Assembly: GCF_021390545.1 (NCBI RefSeq)
Contig: NZ_JAJUWR010000022.1
Span: 42,851-106,850 of the forward strand
DNA length: 64,000 nt
Direction of reading: 5' to 3'
From: Algoriphagus sp. AGSA1
GTDB taxonomy: Bacteria; Bacteroidota; Bacteroidia; Cytophagales; Cyclobacteriaceae
Part shown: piece after piece, positions 40,643-49,185 of the stretch
Layout: the number at the start of each line of letters is the position of its first letter
Position numbering within the stretch: the stretch's first letter is position 1
Notes under the pieces: generated by a model
What the model was told of the DNA's origin: nothing
Seen by the model: the letters and a program-made list of their open reading frames with translations, nothing else
Databases searched by the model: none
Translations under genes and position numbers: made by a program

Positions 40643-41370
40643 GAAATCCCTCCGTTTATATTGATGGTTTCCCCAGTGATGTAAGCGGCCTTCTCAGACA
40701 CCAAAAAGGATACTGTACCGGCCACTTCATCTGGAGTACCGAATCTATTCATCGGTATCAGCTTTCTAAGTTCATCCTCTGGTAGATCCTTGGTCATATC
40801 CGTGGTAATAAATCCCGGAGCAACGGCATTTACTGTGATTTTACGCTTGGCGACCTCTTGTGCCAAAGACTTGGTAAAAGCAATCATCCCACCTTTAGAT
40901 GCTGAATAGTTAGTCTGACCCGGCACTCCTTTCACTCCGGCAAGGGAAGCAATATTGATTATCCGTCCATACCTCTTTCTAACCATGTGATTGATCACCG
41001 CTTTTGTCACGTTATAGGTTCCGCGCAAATTGACATCTACCACAGAATCAAAATCATCCTTTTCCATAAAGACCAATAGATTGTCTTTTGTAATCCCTGC
41101 GTTGTTTACCAGCACTTTGATCTGTGATTCAGGATTTGATTTAATCCAGTCTGCTATGGCAGAGGAGGTCTCATCATACTCCTGTACCCGAAAGCGAAGT
41201 AATTCAGCTGTACCTCCAATGGCCTGAATCGCTGCCAAGGTGTCCTGGGCTGCAGCTTCATTGCCGGAGTAATTCACCAATATATGAAACCCATAATCCT
41301 GGGCCAAGGTGACGGCAATAGTCCTACCTATACCTCTGGATGCTCCAGTGATCAAACAACAATCTCTCAT
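40639..41370 (-). CDS. fabG: 3-oxoacyl-ACP reductase
   Basis: 243 residues, classical SDR. The NADP loop is TGASRGIGR (8-16); NNAGITKDN (89-97); catalytic Ser142, Tyr155 and Lys159 (in TNYSASKGG). It ends YITGETININGGIS. It reduces the 3-keto group made by the adjacent ketosynthases. It overlaps the fabF-like gene by 4 bases and abuts the ammonia-lyase gene. Confidence 0.95.
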   Translation of the reverse strand: MRDCCLITGASRGIGRTIAVTLAQDYGFHILVNYSGNEAAAQDTLAAIQAIGGTAELLRFRVQEYDETSSAIADWIKSNPESQIKVLVNNAGITKDNLLVFMEKDDFDSVVDVNLRGTYNVTKAVINHMVRKRYGRIINIASLAGVKGVPGQTNYSASKGGMIAFTKSLAQEVAKRKITVNAVAPGFITTDMTKDLPEDELRKLIPMNRFGTPDEVAGTVSFLVSEKAAYITGETININGGIS

Positions 41371-42915
41371 TTATACTCCTTCTTTGCTTTGTAATAACTT
41401 AGCCTTCAACTCGGCCAACACCTCATAATTGGGTTTATCCTCTTTTATTGGTGCTGCTTTCTCCCTCACAAAATCATATAGTTTCTTGGAGGCAGAGGAT
41501 AGCTTATCATAGCTCTGATCTATATCAATTGCCTGGGCAATCGCCACCAACTGTACGGCCAACACTTCAAATGTATTATCTATTACCCGCTCCGCCATCA
41601 AGGCCGAGTTGGTACCCATACTCACTATATCCTGGTTATCTCCGTTATTCGGAATAGAGTGGATATATACGGAAGAACTCAAGGATTGATTTTCGGCTGT
41701 AGTACTTACTGCCGTGAACTGCATTCCTTGTAGCCCAAAATTAAAGCCCAACTTGCCCATATTCAGGAAAGCGGGGAATTTATTGTTTAATCTATCATTC
41801 ATCAGGTAATTGATCTGGCGCTCCATCAGCATGCTCAGTTTTGTCACAGCGATCTTCAGCTTGTCCATTTCAAAGGAAATATAATCTCCATGAAAATTAC
41901 CTCCATGATATACATTCTCTGTCTCTGTACAGACTATAGGATTGTCGTTGGCCGAATTGATTTCTTCTTCCACTATTTCCCTGGCATTCACAAAGGTGTC
42001 GTAAATAGGCCCGATGATCTGAGGAACGCACCTAAGTGAGTAATATTCCTGTATTTTCTCCGAGAAAAACTCCTGTCCATCAATGTAATTCTCATTGAAG
42101 AGATGATCCTTCCTGTTCTTAAGCACATTGCCATCGGCCAGGATTTCACGCATCTTTTGAGCCACGAATTGCTGGCCTCTATGCAACTTGGTTCCGTTCA
42201 GCTCTTCACTGAATGAATCCGTATAGGAAGCCGTCAACTCATTCATCACCGATGAGGTAAGTATGCTGAAATATATCAGTGTGGATGAATGGATCAGATT
42301 AATAGCAGCCAACCCACTCATACAGGAGGTGCCATTGATCAGAGAAAGACCGTCCCGAAGCTTTAAACTAGCAGGCTTCAGCCCTGTGGCGTGTAGTGCT
42401 TCTGAGGTGGGTACCAGTTGATTTCGATAGTAGGCATTCCCCTCCCCTATCAGGCCCAGTGCCAAATGTGCAAGCTGAACCAGGTCGCCACTTGCCCCTA
42501 CTCCACCGTGTTGGGGTATCACAGGATAAATCCCACGGGCTATGTAGGCAGCGAGCGTGTTCAATACATCCGGGCTAGTACCTGAAAACCCTAAAGCCAA
42601 GGTATTTAATCTGCAGATCATGATAATCTTGGTAGCCTGAGGGGAAAGGAAATCCCCGGCCCCATTTGCATGGCTCCGGATCAGATTATACTGAAGATCT
42701 GTCAAATCCTCTTCCCCGATTCTGTATTGGGCCATAGGGCCAAAACCAGTATTAATCCCATAGATGACCTTGTTTTGGGAAAATTCGCTTAAAAAAAGAA
42801 AAGAGCGCAGTGTTCGTTCAAGTTGAACGTCTGTCAATACATACTCGCTTTCTCCATTAAAGTATCTCTTGATATCCTCTAGCCGCTGATAGTCGCCCGG
42901 CAGATTTTCTTTCAT
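41371..42915 (-). CDS. Tyrosine ammonia-lyase (aromatic amino acid lyase)
   Basis: 514 residues from the ATG at 42915. A longer frame to 42939 would start with TTG inside the likely -7 promoter box. KVIYGINTGFGPMAQYRI contains catalytic Tyr52, and GGVGASGDLVQL contains the Ala-Ser-Gly (141-143) that forms the MIO cofactor. NLIRSHANGAG near residues 77-87 and the flanking sequence closely resemble, from memory, the Flavobacterium johnsoniae tyrosine ammonia-lyase. It would convert tyrosine to 4-coumarate, the starter of flexirubin-type aryl polyenes. It is the first gene of the minus arm, so starter supply and elongation are coupled. Confidence 0.93.
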   Translation of the reverse strand: MKENLPGDYQRLEDIKRYFNGESEYVLTDVQLERTLRSFLFLSEFSQNKVIYGINTGFGPMAQYRIGEEDLTDLQYNLIRSHANGAGDFLSPQATKIIMICRLNTLALGFSGTSPDVLNTLAAYIARGIYPVIPQHGGVGASGDLVQLAHLALGLIGEGNAYYRNQLVPTSEALHATGLKPASLKLRDGLSLINGTSCMSGLAAINLIHSSTLIYFSILTSSVMNELTASYTDSFSEELNGTKLHRGQQFVAQKMREILADGNVLKNRKDHLFNENYIDGQEFFSEKIQEYYSLRCVPQIIGPIYDTFVNAREIVEEEINSANDNPIVCTETENVYHGGNFHGDYISFEMDKLKIAVTKLSMLMERQINYLMNDRLNNKFPAFLNMGKLGFNFGLQGMQFTAVSTTAENQSLSSSVYIHSIPNNGDNQDIVSMGTNSALMAERVIDNTFEVLAVQLVAIAQAIDIDQSYDKLSSASKKLYDFVREKAAPIKEDKPNYEVLAELKAKLLQSKEGV

Positions 42916-42936
42916 ATCCCTATAGCTTGTAAATAA

Positions 42937-42964
42937 CAAAACTAGGATATTTAGCTGTTTTCAA
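42937..42964 (-). promoter_or_regulatory. Bacteroidota-type promoter for the ammonia-lyase operon
   Basis: On the minus strand TTG (42964-42962), 17 bases, then TAGTTTTG (42944-42937), an exact TAnnTTTG box. It lies 21 bases before the ATG at 42915, which supports that start and rules against the TTG inside the box. Confidence 0.6.
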
Positions 42965-43072
42965 GCGGCGAAACACTTAGAATAAACTATTATTTGAGAT
43001 AGATTTAATAAAGTCCGGCAGGGAGATTGTAATATTGCATTAGAAAACCACGTCTTTCGTTGATGGATTTTT

Positions 43073-46000
43073 ATGCCTCAAATGACAAAGTACCTACCCC
43101 TACTTCTATTCATACTCGTAATTCTTGCTGGGGCATACAGTGCGATGAATCTGGATATCCGGGAAAACCTGAACAAATCCATTCCCAACACCCTGGACAT
43201 GGATGTCGTCAAACCGGTAATCGAAAAAGGAGAGCGCACCCTGTTTCTCTCCCTAGATATACAGGGACTTCAAAATGACACCTACCTTATCGACAGTGTG
43301 GCGAACGCATTGGTCAAACGATTGGAAGAAGACTTTGGAGATCAACTTACAGACCTACAGTTCCGCTCTGATATAGAGGTTGACATTTTCAATTCCTTTG
43401 TACAGGATCATATTTATATGTTTTTGGAGGAAAACGATTATGATATTATTGACAGCCTCATTGGGCGGAAGCAAATCGTAAAAACCTTAACCAAAAACAA
43501 GGAGTCTTTAAGCAATGCCCGGGGATTTGGAATGGGGCAAAACATAGCCAATGACCCGCTGCATTTTGGGCAGTTAGCCTATAAAAACCTTTCACAAGGT
43601 CTATCTCTCCAAAATTTACTTGCCACAGAGGGCCTGTTTATCTCCAATGATGGTACACGGTTATTGATCAACGGCACCTTAACTATAGACACTAAGGACG
43701 TAAGCCAAGTACAGGCTTTGGAAGAGCGACTTTCTGCATTTACTTACAGTTGGAACCAAGATTCCAGCCATCCTGTCTTAGATTACTTTGGCTCCTTCGC
43801 TATAGTATCAGCCAACGCCAAACAGATTAAGCGTGACATTATTCTAACAGTGACGCTTGCACTACTCTTTATCATAGGCTTGCTTTACTTCTATTACCGC
43901 AGACTTTCCGCTATCCTGTTTTTTATACTTCCTGGTACTTTTGGAATCGCCGCATCCATCACCTTGATTTATGGCTTTGCTGATGGGATTTCGGCTTTGG
44001 CTCTCAGTGCCAGCGCAGTCATCATGGGTATAGTGGTGGATTATTCCTTCCATTTCTTCTCTCATCTGAGCCAGGAAAAGGACGCTGTCAAAACCCGGAA
44101 CAGCATCGCCTTCCCTTTGATGATCAGCAGTATCACCACGATCATTGCGTTTTTCTCCCTCACTTTCGCCAATTCTGAAGCGCTCAGGGATTTCGGGATA
44201 TTCACGGGATTGAGCTTGTTATTTACGTTGCTTTTTATCCTGCTATTGTTGCCCCACCTGATTCAGCTTATGGGTGGGCAAGTGCAGAAAAGCGGCAGTG
44301 AAAGGCTAGATCTTTTAGTAGAAAAATTTAACTCTGAAGGTGACAAACAGCCTAAATGGGTTCTTTTCGTGGTCTTATCGGCAACTGTTTTCCTAGCTTT
44401 CCGCACAAATGATGTAGGTTTTGAAAACGACCTTTCCAAACTCAATTTTTATCCGCAAGAGCTCAAAAAGAAAGAAATTTCCCATCAAAACATCAATCCT
44501 GATAGAGAGAAAAGAATTACCGTGGTTTCTCATGGGGCTACAGAAAATGAAGCCGCAGAACAAAACAGGCTACTTTTCAAAACACTAACTAATCATGAGG
44601 GTAAAAATAGGTTGGAAGTAAGCTCTATAGGTTCATTCCTTTTGCCAGCCAACGAAATAGAGCAAAAAGCTGATGCGTGGACAAGCTTCTGGAAGCAAAG
44701 AGAAGAGACTTTTACAGACTCATTTCTTTCAATTGCAGATTCGCTAGGTTACAGTTCAAAGGCATTTTTGCCTTTTATCCGGAAGGTACAAACAGCTCCT
44801 GAACCGGTTAACACCTTCGAATTTGCGAGCCAGTTTGAAAGCCTCCAAAAACTGATAATACAAGATCAAAACACCAGCATACTCACCACTTTGGTTTTTG
44901 ACAAGGAGGACTACCCATTATGGAAAGAAACTATCTCAGCTATTCCCGGCACTTTTATCGTCGATGGGGAAAGTGTAGCTGAATCCCTGGTAGGTGAAGT
45001 CAAGAAGGACTTTAATTTATTGCTTATCATTGCCAGCGCTTTGGTTTTTTTCACCATGCTGCTGGTGTATGGTCGGTTGGAACTGACCTTGATCTCTTTC
45101 CTGCCCATGGCCTTGAGTTGGGTATGGATCTTGGGCCTTTCCGCACTACTTGACATTAAGTTCAACTTTATCAATATCATGATCGCCACGATCATCTTCG
45201 GGCTGGGAGATGATTTCGCCATTTTCATCACCGACGGGCTCCAAACTAAATACAAGTATGGCAGGAACGCACTTGCCACTAACAAAGCTGGGATTTTACT
45301 TTCTTCGATCAGCACGATTATCGGCACTGGGGTATTGTTTTTTGGACAGCATCCAGCCATTCGGTCTATAGCTGCGGTCAGCGTGATAGGGATCAGTACC
45401 ATTGTGGTGTTGAGCTTTGTGGTACAGCCCTTTTTGTATAAAACGCTTATCACCAGACGGACAAATCAAGGGAAGCCCCCCTATACCCTGTTGGAACTGA
45501 CTATGAGCGTGTTGGCTTTCTCCTTTTTCTTCGCCGGCTGTCTTATCAGTACTGTGTTCACTATGACCGTGCGGATTATTCCCTTCTGGAAAGAAAAAAG
45601 CAAAAAGCTGTTTGTCCATCGGCTAATCCGGTTTTTCACCTGGAGCCTGCTGAAATTCATGGTGTTTGTCAAGAAGAGATACTATGACTTTGAATTGTTG
45701 GATTTCAGCAAACCATCCATCATCATCGCAAATCACAGTTCGTTTTTGGACATCCTGTACATTGCGATGCAACATCCGAAAATCACATTTTTGGTCGGTC
45801 CTTGGGTTTACAACTCTCCTATTTTCGGCAGATTCATCCGGTTTGCCGACTATATCCCAGCATTTCAGCCTCTAGAGGATAATCTGGAAAAAATTAAGGA
45901 AATAGTGTCCGATGGGTATTCGGTTCTGGTATTCCCGGAAAGCCACCGTTCTCCTGATGGACAAATGACGCGCTTTCACAAAGGTGCATTTTACCTAAGT

Positions 46001-46876
46001 GAGGTACTGCAACTCGATATCACTCCGGTACTTCTTCATGGCTTACATTATTGCTTGCCCAAAGGTGATTATTACGTAAAGAGCGGCTATCTGAACATGA
46101 AAATCCTCCCTCGAATAGCTCCCACAGACTCCGGATTTGGAGAAGGCTATAGGCAGCGAGCAAAAAACATCACGAAATATTACAAAGCTGAGCATGCCAG
46201 ATTCACCCAAGAGCGGGAAGATGCCGATTATTTATATGTCCCCCTATACTATGGATACCTATACAAAGGCCCGGTTTTGGAATGGTATTTTAGAATAAAA
46301 TACAGGTATGAGAAGCACAATTATGGGCTAATTCATCAAGAACTCATCGACAAGGAGAAAATTTATGATCTGGGATGTGGCAATGGGTTTCTGTGTTATT
46401 TCCTCCACTTAAAAAATCCAAAGCGGAAGATTATCGGTATTGACTACGATGAGAATAAGGTAGCGACCGCAGCAAATCACTACTTGAACACGGAAAGTCA
46501 GCAATTCTTTACAGAGGATATCACCAAGTCCAAGGTTGAATCAGCTGACGCAGTTATCCTGACGGATGTGCTGCACTACCTTAGCGCTGAACAAAGGATT
46601 CTGATATTACAAAACTGTCTCAATGGATTGAACAAGGACGGGATTCTGATCATTAAAGATGGTTTGATCAGTGATTCTGAAAAACACAAGTGGACGCTCA
46701 AGTCTGAGAAATGGAGCACCAGATGGATAAAATTCAACAAAGTAGCCGATGAACTTTCATTTTTTGACTTGGCCTTTATCGAAAACTGGGCCGCTGACAA
46801 CCAGTTGCAGTTGAAAATCCTCTCCGAGTCCAAAGACTCAAGCAACACGTTGATGGCGATCAAAAAGCGATCTTGA
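43073..46876 (+). CDS. Three-domain MMPL exporter / lysophospholipid acyltransferase / SAM methyltransferase
   Basis: 1267 residues in one frame. An RND/MMPL-type exporter covers about 1-800, with a first helix (about 8-25), a group of helices at 250-400, and another at about 640-790 (for example LIIASALVFFTMLLVYGRLEL). A PlsC-type acyltransferase covers about 845-1040, with NHSSFLDILY (near residue 887) and FPESHRSPDGQ (near 954). A class I methyltransferase covers about 1085-1210, with IYDLGCGNGF. The same unusual order is known in Bacteroidota pigment loci. It may export, transfer and methylate the polyene at the inner membrane. It starts 157 bases from the ammonia-lyase gene on the other strand. 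Confidence 0.93.
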   Translation: MPQMTKYLPLLLFILVILAGAYSAMNLDIRENLNKSIPNTLDMDVVKPVIEKGERTLFLSLDIQGLQNDTYLIDSVANALVKRLEEDFGDQLTDLQFRSDIEVDIFNSFVQDHIYMFLEENDYDIIDSLIGRKQIVKTLTKNKESLSNARGFGMGQNIANDPLHFGQLAYKNLSQGLSLQNLLATEGLFISNDGTRLLINGTLTIDTKDVSQVQALEERLSAFTYSWNQDSSHPVLDYFGSFAIVSANAKQIKRDIILTVTLALLFIIGLLYFYYRRLSAILFFILPGTFGIAASITLIYGFADGISALALSASAVIMGIVVDYSFHFFSHLSQEKDAVKTRNSIAFPLMISSITTIIAFFSLTFANSEALRDFGIFTGLSLLFTLLFILLLLPHLIQLMGGQVQKSGSERLDLLVEKFNSEGDKQPKWVLFVVLSATVFLAFRTNDVGFENDLSKLNFYPQELKKKEISHQNINPDREKRITVVSHGATENEAAEQNRLLFKTLTNHEGKNRLEVSSIGSFLLPANEIEQKADAWTSFWKQREETFTDSFLSIADSLGYSSKAFLPFIRKVQTAPEPVNTFEFASQFESLQKLIIQDQNTSILTTLVFDKEDYPLWKETISAIPGTFIVDGESVAESLVGEVKKDFNLLLIIASALVFFTMLLVYGRLELTLISFLPMALSWVWILGLSALLDIKFNFINIMIATIIFGLGDDFAIFITDGLQTKYKYGRNALATNKAGILLSSISTIIGTGVLFFGQHPAIRSIAAVSVIGISTIVVLSFVVQPFLYKTLITRRTNQGKPPYTLLELTMSVLAFSFFFAGCLISTVFTMTVRIIPFWKEKSKKLFVHRLIRFFTWSLLKFMVFVKKRYYDFELLDFSKPSIIIANHSSFLDILYIAMQHPKITFLVGPWVYNSPIFGRFIRFADYIPAFQPLEDNLEKIKEIVSDGYSVLVFPESHRSPDGQMTRFHKGAFYLSEVLQLDITPVLLHGLHYCLPKGDYYVKSGYLNMKILPRIAPTDSGFGEGYRQRAKNITKYYKAEHARFTQEREDADYLYVPLYYGYLYKGPVLEWYFRIKYRYEKHNYGLIHQELIDKEKIYDLGCGNGFLCYFLHLKNPKRKIIGIDYDENKVATAANHYLNTESQQFFTEDITKSKVESADAVILTDVLHYLSAEQRILILQNCLNGLNKDGILIIKDGLISDSEKHKWTLKSEKWSTRWIKFNKVADELSFFDLAFIENWAADNQLQLKILSESKDSSNTLMAIKKRS

Positions 46877-46907
46877 CTCTAGCTACTTGATACTTAATCC
46901 TTGATTC
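46873..46907. repeat. Degenerate heptamer array, five units
   Basis: TTGACTC, TAGCTAC, TTGATAC, TTAATCC, TTGATTC: five 7-base units with consensus TTGAtwC. The array begins inside the stop region of the preceding gene. Confidence 0.6.
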
Positions 46908-46916
46908 TCTTCGCCC

Positions 46917-47150
46917 CCGTTCGTGTCACACGAACGGCTTATGAAAACTGTAAACAAAAACCAAAACCTAGCTATCCCAAACACAATCCTTCAATTACAT
47001 AATCCGCTGTGGAATTTATACCACCAAGCGTTCCGATGGAACGCTCCTAACGAACCCACCATCTATTTCTACCGACCAAATGTCCCGATGGGACATATCC
47101 ATAAGCATCTTCCAACAACCTCAATCCTTACTCATACCCCCGTTGGGGTA
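46917..47150. repeat. Cluster of short palindromes (REP-like)
   Basis: CCGTTCGTG-TCA-CACGAACGG (46917-46937), AGCGTTCC-GAT-GGAACGCT (47027-47045), ATGTCCC-GAT-GGGACAT (47080-47096) and TACCCC-CGTT-GGGGTA (47135-47150). Most have 3-base loops, two of them GAT. The linker TTCTACCGACCAAATG is the kind seen in Bacteroidota REP-like families. No RAYT-type transposase gene is in the window. Confidence 0.7.
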
Positions 47151-47159
47151 GCCTAGCTC

Positions 47160-47201
47160 TTGATTCTTGACTCTTGTTTCTTAATTCTTGGATCTTGACT
47201 A
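47160..47201. repeat. Degenerate heptamer array, six units
   Basis: TTGATTC, TTGACTC, TTGTTTC, TTAATTC, TTGGATC, TTGACTA: six contiguous 7-base units with the same orientation and consensus as the array at 46873-46907, with the hairpin cluster in between. Confidence 0.65.
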
Positions 47202-47210
47202 ACTCACTAC

Positions 47211-48458
47211 TCACTGCAATTCCACGCTTTCATCCGTTCTATTCTCGATCTGAATCACTTTTGCCAATGTGGCTAAAATGGTTTTATGTTTTTTGACAAA
47301 GGGATTTTCCAGGTCCCAAACATGGCCTGCGAGTACCGAACAAATCTGCCTCTTGATCAACGGATTTATTTTAGGATTGAAGAAGATAGTCTGTAGTTCG
47401 CCATTATACCAGCCATCCACATAGGATCTGAACACCTCAATACCATACTTCATTTCATCCTCATAGTCCTTTTGCCAATCTACGGTTTCTCCATTTAATT
47501 CCTTTTCTACAAACTTAGCTGCTAGCAAGCCTGAGACCGTAGCAAGGGTGACACCCGATGAGAATACAGGATCCAGAAATTCGGTGGAGTTGCCGCAGAG
47601 CACATAGCCCTCTCCGTACATCTGCTTCACTCCCACGGAATATCCCAATATCATAGCAGGGGACCGCTGATAGGCTGCCTCAGCAAACCTGCCATGGAGT
47701 AAAGGAAAGTTTTGAACGAATTTCAAATATTCCTTAAAGTCATCAGCGGCAAAAACCTGAGTCTGCTCAGTATCAGAGACCAAACCCACACTGGCAGTGC
47801 CATCGGAAAAAGGAATAGCCCAAATCCAGGAATTCTTATCGTCAAAGGGATAAATAAAAATATCATCTCCCTCCCGTCCTGACCGCTTCTGATCCACAAA
47901 ATGCGCAAAAACAGCACCTCTAGGCTTTTGGATTGATGGCTTGTCCAGCTCAAACAACCTTGGTAACACTCTCCCATACCCACTCGCATCGATGACAAAA
48001 GCAGCATCTATTGTGGCAATCGCACCTGTATCAGATTGGTAAGTGACGATCCTGCTGTCACCGTCAATTTTCACTGCTGTCACGGTACTGCCAAATTCAA
48101 ATCGCACACCATTAGCCTGCGCGGCATCTACCAGATCCTGATCAAATTTAACCCGCTGCACATTCCAGGTCCAATCCCAGGATTTGGAAAATTGCTGGCT
48201 AAACAGGAAGGTACAGCTTTGGTTTTCCCTATTATAATAGGAAGCTCCCAGTTTCTTTTGGTAGTCCTTATTGAGTAATGAAGGCATCAGGCCAGCTTCT
48301 TCCAAGGACTCCATGCACTTAGGCAGCAGGCTTTCACCAATAACAAAACGGGGAAACCCTTCTTTTTCCAGCACAAGCACCGGGTAGCCTTTTTTGGCAA
48401 GGTAACTGGCCGCTACCGTACCGGCAGGCCCAGCCCCTATCACAACTATTTTTTTCAT
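47211..48458 (-). CDS. FAD-dependent halogenase-like oxidoreductase
   Basis: 415 residues. IGAGPAGTVAASYL (7-20) binds FAD, and FVIGESLLP (38-46) follows as in flavin-dependent halogenases. KKLGASYY (68-75) supplies Lys68 or Lys69 near the position of the halogenase catalytic lysine. WIWAIP (211-216) matches the halogenase WxWxIP signature exactly. The related geranylgeranyl reductase-type and hydroxylase families have variants of this motif, so halogenation is not proven. A chlorinated or hydroxylated phenyl group would fit known flexirubin variants. It is read convergently with the exporter gene, on the minus strand within the cluster. Confidence 0.85.
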   Translation of the reverse strand: MKKIVVIGAGPAGTVAASYLAKKGYPVLVLEKEGFPRFVIGESLLPKCMESLEEAGLMPSLLNKDYQKKLGASYYNRENQSCTFLFSQQFSKSWDWTWNVQRVKFDQDLVDAAQANGVRFEFGSTVTAVKIDGDSRIVTYQSDTGAIATIDAAFVIDASGYGRVLPRLFELDKPSIQKPRGAVFAHFVDQKRSGREGDDIFIYPFDDKNSWIWAIPFSDGTASVGLVSDTEQTQVFAADDFKEYLKFVQNFPLLHGRFAEAAYQRSPAMILGYSVGVKQMYGEGYVLCGNSTEFLDPVFSSGVTLATVSGLLAAKFVEKELNGETVDWQKDYEDEMKYGIEVFRSYVDGWYNGELQTIFFNPKINPLIKRQICSVLAGHVWDLENPFVKKHKTILATLAKVIQIENRTDESVELQ

Positions 48459-48521
48459 ATAAACCCTTTACCTGCGCCCCGCTTCTCTTTTGTAAAAGCA
48501 CCTACCTACTTGTCTATCAAC

Positions 48522-49109
48522 TTACTTTATGGACTTCCCCTTGCTCTTGAGCAGTTCGTAAATGGTGCGTGCCCAGTAATTTCTCAGCCCAAACCCACCT
48601 GGCTTTTCCACAAAACGCTCGGCTGAGAGTATTTCAGAACTCTGGGCATCCATAAGGATTAACCAGTGTGAGCCTCTGGTCAGCTTCTTGTTATAACACT
48701 CAGCAACCAACAAAGCTACCGTACCTTCTACCTCAGACAGCTCATAGGATTTAGCCACCGCTTCAGCTTCTTGCTGTGTCAACTGGTGGTCTTCCTCCTG
48801 TACCATCGCTTTGGTATCAATGGCCTCGTTTTTTTCATAGGTATAAGTCAAATCTATGTTCACATCAGTGCTGCCCAATGCCTTTTTCACATCATATTTA
48901 TCCGGCTCAGTGATGACAAAATCATTCCAGGCCAGCAGAAACCTCGGCAGATCAGCCGGATCAGTAAACCCGTCAGCACCTACAAATTTGGCCTGGGTGT
49001 AATCAATTCCTATCCAGGTGACGGGATTTGCTGACGCAGCAGCTTCACCATTCCCATATCCCATAAAAAACGTGAGAAATGGAGAGATTAGTAAGAAAAA
49101 TAAATTCAT
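48522..49109 (-). CDS. Exported protein of unknown function
   Basis: 195 residues from the ATG at 49109, where MNLFFLLISPFLTFFMGYG looks like a signal peptide. The longer frame to 49154 begins MYKKEGIFTLLNIKV and is less likely. The mature part contains WIGIDYTQAKFVGADGF, near the start, and WARTIYELLKSK at the end. No family is recognised. It lies 63 bases upstream of the halogenase-like gene on the same strand and divergently from the C45-type hydrolase gene, and may be cotranscribed with the former. Confidence 0.75.
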   Translation of the reverse strand: MNLFFLLISPFLTFFMGYGNGEAAASANPVTWIGIDYTQAKFVGADGFTDPADLPRFLLAWNDFVITEPDKYDVKKALGSTDVNIDLTYTYEKNEAIDTKAMVQEEDHQLTQQEAEAVAKSYELSEVEGTVALLVAECYNKKLTRGSHWLILMDAQSSEILSAERFVEKPGGFGLRNYWARTIYELLKSKGKSIK

Positions 49110-49185
49110 AACTTTGATGTTTAGTAATGTGAAGATCCCTTCTTTTTTATACACGAAAGATTCAGAAGACTAAATTAAAATAGAA

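Larger units (their letters stand above)
46877..47210. other. Convergent intergenic region (334 bases) filled with repeats
   Basis: Heptamer array (46873-46907), hairpin cluster (46917-47150), second heptamer array (47160-47201). No gene or recognisable promoter. A 77-codon frame through the hairpins (46923-47156) is not coding. Confidence 0.65.

Noticed and set aside
44911..45453. 180-codon minus-strand frame inside the exporter gene
   Set aside because: Antisense shadow of a long membrane-helix region; no start signal or domain.
45296..45619. 107-codon minus-strand frame
   Set aside because: Antisense to the exporter/acyltransferase junction of the three-domain gene, with no independent support.
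46917..47150. CRISPR array
   Set aside because: The repeats are short, unlike each other and irregularly spaced; there are no cas genes.
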